Positions 25,971 through 35,040 of a DNA stretch of 64,000 nt are shown here, piece after piece. Within the stretch, counting starts at the first letter, position 1; each line of letters opens with the position of its first letter. Origin of the DNA: Pseudomonas sp. v388 (lineage in GTDB: Bacteria > Pseudomonadota > Gammaproteobacteria > Pseudomonadales > Pseudomonadaceae); contig NZ_RHQN01000001.1 of NCBI RefSeq assembly GCF_003935425.1, positions 558,001 to 622,000 of the forward strand, written 5' to 3'. The notes beneath the pieces are model-generated. The model did no database searches, was not told the origin of the DNA, and was given only the letters and a program-made list of their open reading frames with translations. The translations under genes and the position numbers were made by a program.

Positions 25971-27371
25971 ATGGAACCCACTACTGACACCTCTCAGTGG
26001 GCGCAAGCTGACGCGCGCACTCTCTCTACTCAGAAAATGCTCTTTCGCAAGATCACCCTCAGAGTCATGCCGCTTGTATTCATCGCCTATGTGTTCGCGT
26101 TTCTCGACAGGGTGAACATCGGCTATGCCAAATTGCAGATGGCTCCCGAACTCGGTCTCACCGATAGCCAGTATGGTCTGGCCGCAGGCATCTTTTTCAT
26201 CGGCTACGCCTTATTCGAGATCCCCAGCAACATTCTGCTGGACAAGATCGGGGCGCGAAAGACGATGACCCGCATCATGATTCTCTGGGGCATCACCTCT
26301 GCGATGACGATGTTCGTCAGCACAGCCCAACAACTCTACATCCTTCGCTTTTTTCTCGGAGTCTTCGAGGCTGGGTTCTTCCCGGGGGTGATCCTCTATC
26401 TCAGTTACTGGTACCCCAGCTACCTGCGCGGCCGCGCCACCGCAACGATCATGATTGCTACCCTGGTTGCGCCGATTCTCGGCGGCCCCATCTCGGCACT
26501 GATCATGCAGCACTTTCACCACGTGGGAGGTTGGTCGGGATGGCAGTGGTTGTTCCTGCTTGAGGCACTCCCGATCATCGTGATAGGCGTCGTGTGCTTC
26601 TTCCTGTTGTGTGACCGCCCTTCCCAAGCTCAATGGCTCTCTCCAGATGAGCAGGCGCTCCATAAGGAGGTCATGGATAGAGATTTGAAAGCTGCCGATG
26701 CTCATACCTCACACCAGGACAAGGATGCACTCCTCACGGCTTTCCTGGATCCGCGGGTTTACGTGCTGGCGTTTCTGTATTTCAGCAGCGCTTTAGGTAC
26801 CTACACCTTCAACTTCTGGTTGCCCACAACCATCCAAAAAATGGGCGTCACCGACCTCACTCACATCGCACTCTACGCAATGTTCCCTTTCACCTGCGCA
26901 GCACTGGGCATGTTCCTTGTAGGCAGGAGTTCCGATTTGCGCCGGGAGCGCCGCTGGCATTACACGCTCAGCATTCTGTTTGGCGCGCTGATGATGTCCC
27001 TGTCGACATTCGCCGGTGACTCTCTGCTGCTTTCTCTGCTGCTGTTGGGTGCCGCAGCGTTCGGCTTCAGTGGAGCGATCATCGTCTGCTGGGCGATTCC
27101 CTCTACCTATCTCAGAGGAAAAGCAGCGCCAGCCGGCATCGCCTTAGTGAGCAGCCTGGGTGTGACGTGCGGTTTCGTGGGCCCTGCGCTGATCGGCTTC
27201 GTGCGTGACCTTACCGGGAAAGATCACGCGGGCCTTTATGTTATCAGCGCAATCATGGTTATCGCGGCCCTCGTGATGCTGTTCCTTACGCCCAAACGAG
27301 CACTACATGTAGGCAGCTCGGGAGAGTTAGACAGTATCCATGGCACCGGTTTGTCCGTTAGCCAAAAATAA
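25971..27371 (+). CDS. MFS transporter, anion:cation symporter (ACS) type
   Basis: About 466 residues with twelve predicted membrane helices. The ACS/phthalate-permease signature is seen near helices 1-3: VFAFLDRVNIGYAKLQM, then GIFFIGYALFEIPSNILLDKIGAR. Members import organic anions such as phthalate, tartrate or hexuronates. ATG at 25971 with AGGA seven bases upstream. At the end of the carboxylase operon it is the best candidate for uptake of the pathway substrate. Confidence 0.88.
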   Translation: MEPTTDTSQWAQADARTLSTQKMLFRKITLRVMPLVFIAYVFAFLDRVNIGYAKLQMAPELGLTDSQYGLAAGIFFIGYALFEIPSNILLDKIGARKTMTRIMILWGITSAMTMFVSTAQQLYILRFFLGVFEAGFFPGVILYLSYWYPSYLRGRATATIMIATLVAPILGGPISALIMQHFHHVGGWSGWQWLFLLEALPIIVIGVVCFFLLCDRPSQAQWLSPDEQALHKEVMDRDLKAADAHTSHQDKDALLTAFLDPRVYVLAFLYFSSALGTYTFNFWLPTTIQKMGVTDLTHIALYAMFPFTCAALGMFLVGRSSDLRRERRWHYTLSILFGALMMSLSTFAGDSLLLSLLLLGAAAFGFSGAIIVCWAIPSTYLRGKAAPAGIALVSSLGVTCGFVGPALIGFVRDLTGKDHAGLYVISAIMVIAALVMLFLTPKRALHVGSSGELDSIHGTGLSVSQK

Positions 27372-27421
27372 GGGCCTGGCACATCAGGCCAGCACTCGGG
27401 CCAGTTTCCTTTCAATGACAA

Positions 27422-27446
27422 AACGCCTGGCATGAGGCCAGGCGTT
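27422..27446. terminator. Rho-independent terminator, mainly minus strand
   Basis: 10-bp arms AACGCCTGGC and GCCAGGCGTT with a 5-base loop. On the minus strand it runs into TTTTGTCATT, serving the Old Yellow Enzyme gene; it can also stop MFS transcripts. Confidence 0.8.
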
Positions 27447-27511
27447 GGACGTGAGAAACTCCACGGTGACGATGATGCCCCCGAGAATCAGGGGCACATC
27501 ACACACTCAAC

Positions 27512-28639
27512 CTACCGGCGGTAAGCTGGATAATCAACATAGCCTTCGGCGTCTCCGCCGTAGAAGGTGTCGCGATCTGCCGGTGTCAGCGGCCAACCAT
27601 TTTCAAGCCGGGCGACGAGGTCTGGGTTGCTGATGAAGGTGTGCCCGAAGCCAGCAAGATCGATCAGCCCTTCTTCGATCAATTCTTCTGCGCGCTGACG
27701 GTTCAAACCACCGGCCAGGATAAGAGCGGTCTTCCCAAGGATGGACTTGATTTGCTTCAGCAAAGGAAACAAGCCGCCGCTGGACGCGCCTTGGACACCC
27801 CGATCAATCCGCTCAAAGCTGTTTTGATTCATTACGTGCACGTAGGCGAGATTGCGCTCGGCTATCTCTTTGGAGAGCGCCAGGTACGTCTCATCTATCT
27901 CGTCATACAGCGGCATGTCGAACAATTGCCCGTATGGAGAAATCCGGATGCCTACACGGTTTGCACCGATACGCTTGACGACGGCATCGATCACCTCAAC
28001 GGTGAAGCGGATGCGATTCTCAAGAGTGTCAGCGGCGTATTTGTCGGTTCGATCATTGACCTTCGGGTTCAAGAACTGCTCATGAAGGTAACCATTCGCT
28101 CCGTGAATCTCGACGCCATCGAAGCCTGCCTCGACAGCGTTGGCGGCTGCTTGCGCGAAGTCTTCAACGATTCGCTCGACTTCTGCGGTAGTCAGTTGGC
28201 GCGGAGCCGGAGGCGCGACACGATCAGGCTCACCGTTTTCGTTGTACGCGTACGCCGTAGAATCTTTAGGCAGTTTGGAACTGGCGCTCACTGGCAGCTT
28301 TCCGCCCTCTTGAATCGAAGGGTGAGAGATGCGGCCGACGTGCCAGAGTTGGGCGAAGATGTGGCCACCCACGGCATGCACCGAGTCCGTCACCAGCTTC
28401 CATCCGCTGATTTGGGCGCCGCTGTGGATACCAGGGTTGAACAGATAGCCGCGGCCTTCTTTGGAGATCGATGTCCCCTCGCTCACGATCAGGCCAGCAG
28501 TTGCACGTTGGGTGTAATACAGCGCGGTGAGCGAATCCGCTACGTCATTTGTCGCCCTGGAGCGAGTCATGGGAGCCATGACGATCCGGTTTTTGAGAGT
28601 GATCCCCGCGAGATCAAAAGGCTTAAACAGGTCTGTCAT
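27512..28639 (-). CDS. Old Yellow Enzyme-family NADH:flavin oxidoreductase
   Basis: 375 residues, FMN TIM barrel. LFKPFDLAGITLKNRIVMAP is the N-terminal mark, MTRSRAT follows, the substrate-binding His/Asn pair lies in EIHGANGYLHEQF, and the C-terminal FMN-binding LAGG and GFGHTFISNPDLV are present. It reduces activated C=C bonds (enones, maleimides, nitro compounds). The ATG at 28639 fits the family start. It is divergent from the LysR gene at 28878, a common regulatory pairing. Confidence 0.9.
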   Translation of the reverse strand: MTDLFKPFDLAGITLKNRIVMAPMTRSRATNDVADSLTALYYTQRATAGLIVSEGTSISKEGRGYLFNPGIHSGAQISGWKLVTDSVHAVGGHIFAQLWHVGRISHPSIQEGGKLPVSASSKLPKDSTAYAYNENGEPDRVAPPAPRQLTTAEVERIVEDFAQAAANAVEAGFDGVEIHGANGYLHEQFLNPKVNDRTDKYAADTLENRIRFTVEVIDAVVKRIGANRVGIRISPYGQLFDMPLYDEIDETYLALSKEIAERNLAYVHVMNQNSFERIDRGVQGASSGGLFPLLKQIKSILGKTALILAGGLNRQRAEELIEEGLIDLAGFGHTFISNPDLVARLENGWPLTPADRDTFYGGDAEGYVDYPAYRR

Positions 28640-28877
28640 AGCAAAACTCTTGGTAGGTGAATTCGAGAGCGTCCAAGTCCTAACATTCGAGACTGAGCTG
28701 CGAAAAACCAAGGACGGCAGTAAGACCATCCTAGGCAGCCAAGATTGATGCTGCAACAGCCATAATCCGCAAAATTAAATTGTCGTTTCCGCAATTTTTA
28801 GATGTGCATATGGGGTTTCACTCTCAAAGGCAGTTGGGTATGGTGCGCCAAACCAATAGCCCCTCAGTAGGACTCTC

Positions 28878-29801
28878 ATGCAGCTAAAAGCCCTACGTTA
28901 CTTCCTCATGGTCTCGGCGACGGGCAGCTTTCTAGCCACTGCCAGGCACTTCGAGGTCTCTGCGTCATCGGTCTCCCGGTTTATTGCTGCCTTGGAGAAA
29001 GACTTGGGGCGTCAGCTGTTCTATCGCAGCACGCGAGCAGTGAAACTCACCGAGGAAGGCGAAAGGTTCTACGTCCAGGCACAGGAAGCGATTGGGATGC
29101 TGGACGATGCAGCTGCAGAGCTGACGCAGGGTGATATCGGGATCAAGGGTTTGGTCAGGATCAACGCTCCAGTGGCGCTAGGAAGGCTTCATATAGCGCC
29201 ATTACTTTCGCGGCTTCAGTCCAAGTTCCCAGAGCTGACAGTAGAGCTGACGCTGACCGATGCCCTTGTAGACCCGGTGCAGGAAGGCGCGGATATTACT
29301 GTGCGCGTGGGCCGCGTAGTTGATTCCGGCTTGATAGGTCGGGTCGTGAGTGGGCATCGCTTCCTTCTCGCGGCGAGTCCCGAATACCTCTCCAACCACC
29401 CCGCCATTGAGAAACCTCAAGACCTACTACAGCACAGTTGCCTGCTCTACAAAGGTCATCAGGGCGCCCAGCGCTGGTACTTCAAACCTGTACCACAAGA
29501 GCCGTTCAAGACACTGGATGTACGTGGGCCTGTGCGCAGTAACAACGCTGAAGTATTGGTAGCGGCCGCGCTCGCTGGCCAGGGAATCGTCTTGTTCCCA
29601 AGCTGGCTGTTCAACCCGGAGAGCTTCAAGGCCGGAAGCCTCATCAAGCTTCTGCCTGAGTGGGAGCTTTCAGCGTCGATGGAAGAGATGTACGTCCAGC
29701 TGCTCTCGCCTGAGAACCGGCTGCGGTCAAGAAAAGTGAGGGAAGTGTCTTCATTCCTGCTGGAGCAGATCGGCTCCCCTCCTTACTGGGAAAATGTTTA
29801 G
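28878..29801 (+). CDS. LysR-family regulator
   Basis: 307 residues with an N-terminal LysR winged HTH (LKALRYFLMVSATGSFLATA and SASSVSRFIAALEKDLGRQL) and a periplasmic-binding-protein-like effector domain. Divergent from the Old Yellow Enzyme gene with 238 bases between, which suggests it controls that gene. That region contains two CCGCAA-type repeats near 28768 and 28791 that could be part of its site. Inducer unknown. Confidence 0.87.
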   Translation: MQLKALRYFLMVSATGSFLATARHFEVSASSVSRFIAALEKDLGRQLFYRSTRAVKLTEEGERFYVQAQEAIGMLDDAAAELTQGDIGIKGLVRINAPVALGRLHIAPLLSRLQSKFPELTVELTLTDALVDPVQEGADITVRVGRVVDSGLIGRVVSGHRFLLAASPEYLSNHPAIEKPQDLLQHSCLLYKGHQGAQRWYFKPVPQEPFKTLDVRGPVRSNNAEVLVAAALAGQGIVLFPSWLFNPESFKAGSLIKLLPEWELSASMEEMYVQLLSPENRLRSRKVREVSSFLLEQIGSPPYWENV

Positions 29802-29829
29802 CGCCCCCTGGATCACCCCGACGATGTGG

Positions 29830-30756
29830 TCACGCGGATTTGACCTCCCAAGGCTGCTCCGGCACGAAGCGTTCGGCCAGCAAATCGACGACGTGCCGAA
29901 CCTTGGGAGACAGCAACTGATTACGTTGCCAGACAGCGTGGATCGGGAAGCCTACCGTCCGTACATCTGGTAGCACCACAGCAAGCCTTCCGGCTTTCAG
30001 ATGCTCATTGACAAGCCAGTCTGCGATCAGGGCAATGCCAAACCCGGCCAACGTTGCGACCAGGATTGCGCCACTGTCGTTAAGCCCGATACGCCCACGT
30101 ATAGCCAATGAGTGGCTATGGCCGCCTTCATCCAAAAAGTGCCATGAACGAGATTGACCTCCGCTTCCGAATGTAATGCAGGCGTGGGAGTGCAGCTCGT
30201 CCAGGGTTTGCGGCTGGCCGTGGCGTTCCAAATACTCAGGGGTGGCACAGAGCACGGCCCGCTGCACACCTAGAGGCTTGGCAATCAAGGTCGCACTGTC
30301 ATGCAATGGGCCAATGCGAATGGCAAGGTCGACGCCCTCCTCGACCAGATCTACGAGTCGATCTGTCAAGTTGATGTCCAGTTCGAGCGCGGGATGGCGT
30401 TGCGCAATCTCGAGCAGTGCAGGCAACACCCATTTTTTTCCGAGCACCATGGGCAAGGTTACTCGCAACCGCCCGCTCAACTCCTGCTGCTGTGCCAAAA
30501 GTTGAGTTTGTGCTTGTTTGAGCTCTTTGAGCGATCGGCGGCACCCTTCGCTGAACCGAGTGCCTTCGTCGGTCAGGGTCAGGCTTCGGGTTGTACGGTG
30601 GAACAGGCGAGTTCCGAGAGTCGTCTCCAGACGGGAAATGCTCTTGGCCACGCCTGACTTACTCATGTCCAGGCGTTCAGCAGCGACTGTGAAGCTACCT
30701 GCTTCAATGACTTCGAGGAAAATGGATATCCCTCGAAACGGATCTGGTGCGTTCAT
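29830..30756 (-). CDS. LysR-family regulator
   Basis: 308 residues. HTH region: FLEVIEAGSFTVAAERLDMS and KSGVAKSISRLETTLGTRLF; effector domain follows with LRVTLPMVLGKKWVLPALLE. It ends 28 bases from the convergent LysR gene and is divergent from the MFS transporter at 30896, which is therefore its likely target. It belongs to the branch often found beside efflux genes. Confidence 0.87.
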   Translation of the reverse strand: MNAPDPFRGISIFLEVIEAGSFTVAAERLDMSKSGVAKSISRLETTLGTRLFHRTTRSLTLTDEGTRFSEGCRRSLKELKQAQTQLLAQQQELSGRLRVTLPMVLGKKWVLPALLEIAQRHPALELDINLTDRLVDLVEEGVDLAIRIGPLHDSATLIAKPLGVQRAVLCATPEYLERHGQPQTLDELHSHACITFGSGGQSRSWHFLDEGGHSHSLAIRGRIGLNDSGAILVATLAGFGIALIADWLVNEHLKAGRLAVVLPDVRTVGFPIHAVWQRNQLLSPKVRHVVDLLAERFVPEQPWEVKSA

Positions 30757-30895
30757 TCTAAGCGCTCATTGACGAACAAGAGTCAACTCTCTTGCGATCA
30801 CAGCATCCTATATCTAAACCGAAATCGTCAATAGCATATGCATATCGAGGTAACCCGCATTGGGCTACCACTGTTTAACGAGTGACAAGGAATCA

Positions 30896-32092
30896 ATGAA
30901 CGCTTCATCAACATCCAAACTACCCCTGAACGTCGAGCTTTTTCTGCTTGCGGTGTGCTCAGGCCTAGGGGTGGCAAACGTTTACTATCTCCAACCTGGT
31001 CTGCAATTGGTCAAGTCCGACCTGGGCGTAACAATTGAACAGATTGGCTGGGTACCTACGCTCACACAAATCAGCTATGCCCTTGGCATGCTCCTTCTCG
31101 CCCCACTTGGCGACGTGATTTCGCGCCGGCGCCTAATCATCATCAAATCTCTGATTTTGGTGGGTGCTCTGATCGCGACAGCGACAGCCCCAAGCCTCAA
31201 TGTCCTGCTGGCAGCATGCATGGTGGTCGGACTGCTGGGGAGCGTTGGCCAAGACTTCATCCCGGTTGCCGCACAAATCGCGCCAGCTCAAACCCGTGGC
31301 CATGCCGTAGGTGTGGTCACGACGGGCCTGCTGACCGGTATTCTCCTATCCAGAACATTGGGAGGATTCGTCGCAGACAGCTTTGGCTGGCGTGAAATGC
31401 AATTCCTCGCCGCCGGACTGATGCTGGTCGTCATTCTCATCACTTCGCTGACCCTGGCTCCGACGCCTCCTCCGCTGCGCACTCCATACACTAAGCTGTT
31501 GGCCAGCCTGTGGACGTTGTGGGATGAGCATCGCCCTCTGAAGCTTGCGATGATTGTGCAGGGACTGCTTGCCGCAACACTGGGGGCGTTCTGGTCTTGT
31601 CTTGCGCTGGTACTCGCAGCTCCGCCATTCCACATGGGCGCAGCGGTTGCTGGATCCTTCGGTATAGCCGGTGCCGCAGGCGCTCTGGCTGCCCCGCTGT
31701 TTGGAAAACTGGCTGATAAACGCGGGCCTCTGATCGCGATCCGCGCCGGTTGCCTGCTGGTAATCGTCTCGTTTGTAGCGATGGCGCTGCTGCCACCGAG
31801 CCTGGCTCTACTTGGCGTAGGTGCGGTGCTGTTTGACCTGGGCGTGCAGGCGGGCCTCGTTTCTCATCAAAGCATCATCAATGGACTTGACCCTCACGCC
31901 CGCAGTCGACTGAACGGTCTCATGATGGCTGGAGCGATGGCAGGCATGGCGGTCGGAGCCGCGATCGGTACGTGGGCGTTCACGCATTATGGCGCCAGAG
32001 GCTTGTTCACTTTCGCAGCCTTCGCCGGCGTCTCGGCCCTGGCAGTGACTTATCTTCATCACGCACCAAAACGGGAACAGCGTTATGCCTAA
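30896..32092 (+). CDS. MFS transporter (DHA1/AraJ-like efflux type)
   Basis: About 398 residues with twelve hydrophobic helices. The MFS motif between helices 2 and 3 reads GDVISRRRLII. The N-terminus LAVCSGLGVANVYYLQPGLQ is typical of the YnfM/DHA1-like exporter group. ATG at 30896 follows AAGGA. Its stop overlaps the EthD-like gene by 8 bases, so the two are coupled. That makes it likely to transport the substrate or product of the EthD protein, which is inference. Confidence 0.85.
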   Translation: MNASSTSKLPLNVELFLLAVCSGLGVANVYYLQPGLQLVKSDLGVTIEQIGWVPTLTQISYALGMLLLAPLGDVISRRRLIIIKSLILVGALIATATAPSLNVLLAACMVVGLLGSVGQDFIPVAAQIAPAQTRGHAVGVVTTGLLTGILLSRTLGGFVADSFGWREMQFLAAGLMLVVILITSLTLAPTPPPLRTPYTKLLASLWTLWDEHRPLKLAMIVQGLLAATLGAFWSCLALVLAAPPFHMGAAVAGSFGIAGAAGALAAPLFGKLADKRGPLIAIRAGCLLVIVSFVAMALLPPSLALLGVGAVLFDLGVQAGLVSHQSIINGLDPHARSRLNGLMMAGAMAGMAVGAAIGTWAFTHYGARGLFTFAAFAGVSALAVTYLHHAPKREQRYA

Positions 32093-33134
32093 CACCATGC
32101 ACGATCATCTTCTACGAACTCCTTACATCAAGCCCGAGCTCGGTGATCACGCACCGCTGACCGTTCTCTTTTCGCTGCTTTCGCGCTCTGACAGCACGCC
32201 GCTGAGCGAGCGTAGCCGCGCTGAAGGTTATGGCATAGATCACGAAGGCAATGTCATCGAGGATCCTGCTGCTGATCCGACTGCGAACGCGCTCGAGCGC
32301 AATCCCAACTTAAGCTTCGAACACTGGGGTGAATACTGGCGTAAGGTGCACGGGCCAAGGTTTGTGCATGTAGAAGAATCAGACGACAAATCTCTGGAGC
32401 GACTGCTGCGATACGATCAGCTGCATCGTTTCGCGCCGGGGCCGACCAGCTATAACGCCCCTCCGTACCGATTCCCAGTGGATGATCAAGGCAAGCTTTG
32501 GCCAACGATTGTCGGGCATGTACCGCCGTACCAGCGACCTGCGTGGGATGGTGTCGCATACCTTCATTTCGCTCGCATGGAAGACATGGGCGTGGTATTC
32601 GGCAACGAACGTATTCGGGAAAAGATTGCTCCGGAAGATCATGCGATGTTCCGAAACATCGCGCCGATTCCGGCTCGTCAGTACATCGTCCTTCCAAGTA
32701 ATTCCGGGAACGAACCAATCACGCTTGTGAAGCTGCATGTGCGCAAGTCTGACACCACCCGCGAACAGTTTCAGAAGTGGTGGCTGCAGGAGCACGCTCC
32801 AGTGGTCGCTGCGCATGCAGGCGGTCTGATCAAGCGGTATGTGCAGCTTCACAGCATTGGGCCCACGCAGCGGGGAGAACCTTTCTACCATCCAGATGCG
32901 TGTCGATACGACGGCGTGAGTCTGCTCAACTTCGCCAGCCTCAACGACCTGGAAGATTTCTTGCGTAGCGATGACTACCTGACGATTTCAAAAAGTGAGC
33001 AGTTGATGGCAGATATTGACGCTGGAGAATGGTGGACTTCCATCGGCCTGACGATCGTCAATCGCATCATCTTCGAGAAAACCACGTCGCTTGATGAGTC
33101 GAGAATCCCATTCGACTTCTTCAAGAGTCTCTGA
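32085..33134 (+). CDS. Tandem EthD-like domain protein (copy 2)
   Basis: 349 residues, closely related along its length to the minus-strand product of 9395-10378. Two internal halves share W-x-x-x-H-x-P, RY-x-QLH and DGV-x-x-L-x-F. Half 1 has EYWRKVHGPRFVH, RYDQLHRFAPGP and WDGVAYLHFA. Half 2 has KWWLQEHAPVV, RYVQLHSIGP and YDGVSLLNFASLNDLEDFL. Differences from copy 1 include a longer N-terminal linker. It overlaps the MFS gene by 8 bases. Fold assignment to EthD / dimeric alpha-beta barrel is by motif; activity unknown. Confidence 0.65.
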   Translation: MPNTMHDHLLRTPYIKPELGDHAPLTVLFSLLSRSDSTPLSERSRAEGYGIDHEGNVIEDPAADPTANALERNPNLSFEHWGEYWRKVHGPRFVHVEESDDKSLERLLRYDQLHRFAPGPTSYNAPPYRFPVDDQGKLWPTIVGHVPPYQRPAWDGVAYLHFARMEDMGVVFGNERIREKIAPEDHAMFRNIAPIPARQYIVLPSNSGNEPITLVKLHVRKSDTTREQFQKWWLQEHAPVVAAHAGGLIKRYVQLHSIGPTQRGEPFYHPDACRYDGVSLLNFASLNDLEDFLRSDDYLTISKSEQLMADIDAGEWWTSIGLTIVNRIIFEKTTSLDESRIPFDFFKSL

Positions 33135-33279
33135 CCCAGCCTTCAGGGGTGCCAGCAGTCGCTGCTCCCCTAACAGAGTTCATGCTTCCAGTCTCGCCGG
33201 CTTACCACGCATCTGCTGCGTAAGGCTGGAAGCGTGGCATCTCATGTTCCCTGACCACATGGATACCCAGGCCGAACCT

Positions 33280-34134
33280 CTAGCTGGCAGTCCTCTTACG
33301 GCCAGGCTTCGCCGCCTTGGGTAAGGTTGGCTCCTCCTTCTGCTCCGTGTCCCTGAACCCCATGTCTGCACTCAATTTGCGAGCAACCAGATCGAGGCAA
33401 CGCGCCTTTGGCCCATCGAGCTCGGCAGTGAAGTTGGACACCGATCCGACGACGGTCAGCACGCCGGTGATGCCTCCAAATGCATTGAAGACGGGGGCGG
33501 ACACGGCGTTGATGCCAGGCATGAAGAGCCCCTGTACTGAGCACATCCGTTGCGTGCGTATCTGGGCAAGCTGAGCCTCAATGTCCTTGCGGCGCAAAGC
33601 CTGGCTTTTAGGGCGTTGGCTGGCATCTTTGTCGAGCCAGTATTGAATCTCCAGATCCGGTAAGTGGGCGCCAAATACCAATCCAGTCGATGACCGGAAC
33701 ACGGGGAGTACCGATCCGATTTGGGTCACGACAGTCACTGACCGTGGCGCAGGCTCTACCTTGATGACGGTCGCACCTTCACTCCCCCAGACAGCCAAGA
33801 AACACGTCTCCTCGACCATGTCCCGCAGTTGGGTTAACGCAACGCCCCCGCTGCGATAAACGTCAACGCTGTTCAGGGCAGCAAGACCCACATAGAGAGC
33901 TTCTCTGCCCAAGCGATAGTGACTCGTCTGAGGATCCTGCTCGGCAAATCCACTGGCCATGAGAGCCTGCAGGTATCGATGGATTTTCGCTGCAGGCATA
34001 TCGATGTGTTTAGCGAGTCCACTGAGGGATGTAGATGGGGCCAGTTGAGCGAGGCCGCGCAAAATATCTGTGCCTGTCTCCGCCGACCTCACCGTCTGCT
34101 TATTACCTGCAGATGTCGCTATTTCGTTATCCAT
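33280..34134 (-). CDS. IclR-family transcriptional regulator
   Basis: 284 residues. N-terminal winged HTH (GTDILRGLAQLAPSTSLSGL, then AKHIDMPAAKIHRYLQALMA) and an IclR effector domain with VEETCFLAVWGSEGATVIK and SSTGLVFGAHLP. The ATG at 34134 gives the standard family length; the longer frame to 34359 is unlikely. Divergent from the DoxX gene and convergent with the EthD operon. Dyads in the upstream region (34191-34218) may be its operator. Confidence 0.85.
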   Translation of the reverse strand: MDNEIATSAGNKQTVRSAETGTDILRGLAQLAPSTSLSGLAKHIDMPAAKIHRYLQALMASGFAEQDPQTSHYRLGREALYVGLAALNSVDVYRSGGVALTQLRDMVEETCFLAVWGSEGATVIKVEPAPRSVTVVTQIGSVLPVFRSSTGLVFGAHLPDLEIQYWLDKDASQRPKSQALRRKDIEAQLAQIRTQRMCSVQGLFMPGINAVSAPVFNAFGGITGVLTVVGSVSNFTAELDGPKARCLDLVARKLSADMGFRDTEQKEEPTLPKAAKPGRKRTAS

Positions 34135-34190
34135 GCACCGAAAGCTCTTCGCCAAAACGAGCTTTATATCTCGTCTCGACCCCCGCGGGC

Positions 34191-34218
34191 AAATTAGCAT
34201 TTGCGTAACACGATTACG
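34191..34218. promoter_or_regulatory. Overlapping dyads upstream of the IclR gene
   Basis: AAATTAGCA is followed by TTTGCGTAA, giving TTA-GCA facing TGC-TAA. Immediately after, CGTAA-CACGA-TTACG forms a perfect 5-bp dyad. The first resembles the longer palindrome at 48157-48177. IclR proteins often bind such short palindromes near their own gene. Confidence 0.4.
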
Positions 34219-34334
34219 GATAGCAGAATATCGCGGCGGTTTTTTATCAACGCACGCTGCCGTGGGTAGGCGAAAAAAACTTGCGCCGAACCTGCGGGGG
34301 GCACTTCGATCACTCTGTATAGGCAGACCATTGC

Positions 34335-34760
34335 ATGACGTTTGAGACCCACAAAGCACCTTTTGCTACGCAAGCCGCCCCGTTAATCGCTAGAGTCCTT
34401 CTATGCGGTTTCTATCTGATCTTCGCTGTCATCAAGCTCAACCACGTAGACCAAACCATCGCTTCAATGGCTCGACTCGGTACGCCCAGTCCTGAACTGT
34501 TTGCCTGGGTTGCCATACTGATTGAGGGGCCTCTGGCTCTGCTTTTGCTCCTCGGAGTTTTCTTCCGTCCGCTCTGCCTGCTGTTTTTTGGCTACACCAT
34601 CGCGACCGGAATCATCGGCCACGCCTATTGGGCTGTGCCGCCAGAGCAATACATGGGCATGTTCACTCATTTCTATAAAAACGTAGCTATCGCGGGCGGC
34701 TTCCTTGCTCTCTACGCGATCGGGGCCGGTAGATTCTCGCTGCCTCTGAAGCGCAGCTAA
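34335..34760 (+). CDS. DoxX-family membrane protein
   Basis: 141 residues with four hydrophobic helices: LIARVLLCGFYLIFAVIKL, the LFAWVAILIEGPLALLLLLG segment, PLCLLFFGYTIATGIIGHAY and a C-terminal helix. The pattern and length match DoxX/SURF4-like proteins. The family is poorly characterised; some members support quinol-linked or redox enzymes. Divergent from the IclR gene, possibly under its control. Start at ATG 34335. Confidence 0.8.
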   Translation: MTFETHKAPFATQAAPLIARVLLCGFYLIFAVIKLNHVDQTIASMARLGTPSPELFAWVAILIEGPLALLLLLGVFFRPLCLLFFGYTIATGIIGHAYWAVPPEQYMGMFTHFYKNVAIAGGFLALYAIGAGRFSLPLKRS

Positions 34761-34885
34761 AACGCGTTGCCCTCTTATGATGGCGCTCCCGGGTGAAGCG
34801 GTGGGCGAGCATCGTCTGTACCTGGAAAGCTGCAGTCAGCAACCGCCCGCAGCGCTCTCTACCCTGGCAAGAAACGAAAGTACCC

Positions 34886-34915
34886 AGCCCTACCCTACTT
34901 GACGGGTCTAGGGCT
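34886..34915. repeat. Hairpin AGCCCTA / TAGGGCT upstream of the Shedu-like gene
   Basis: 7-bp arms separated by 16 bases, with additional CCC/GGG pairing inside. No T-run follows directly. It could be a leader hairpin or a weak terminator for the DoxX gene. Confidence 0.35.
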
Positions 34916-35040
34916 GTGTCGTTGCGCAGAGACGATGCCTAGGCGCAGCGCCACCCAAAAAGCGACTGCCTCCTACTCGACTACTTCCCACAAGTCGATC
35001 TACATTCCCTCCCCCATCTTGAGTATCCAAGGACGTATCC

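Noticed and set aside
27641-28660. 339-codon plus-strand frame
   Set aside because: Antisense to the Old Yellow Enzyme gene; no recognisable motif.
33135-33279. Hairpin-rich spacer (CTTCCAG/CTGGAAG and AGCAG/CTGCT pairs)
   Set aside because: No T-runs and bulged stems; could fold, but I cannot call it a terminator or an RNA gene.
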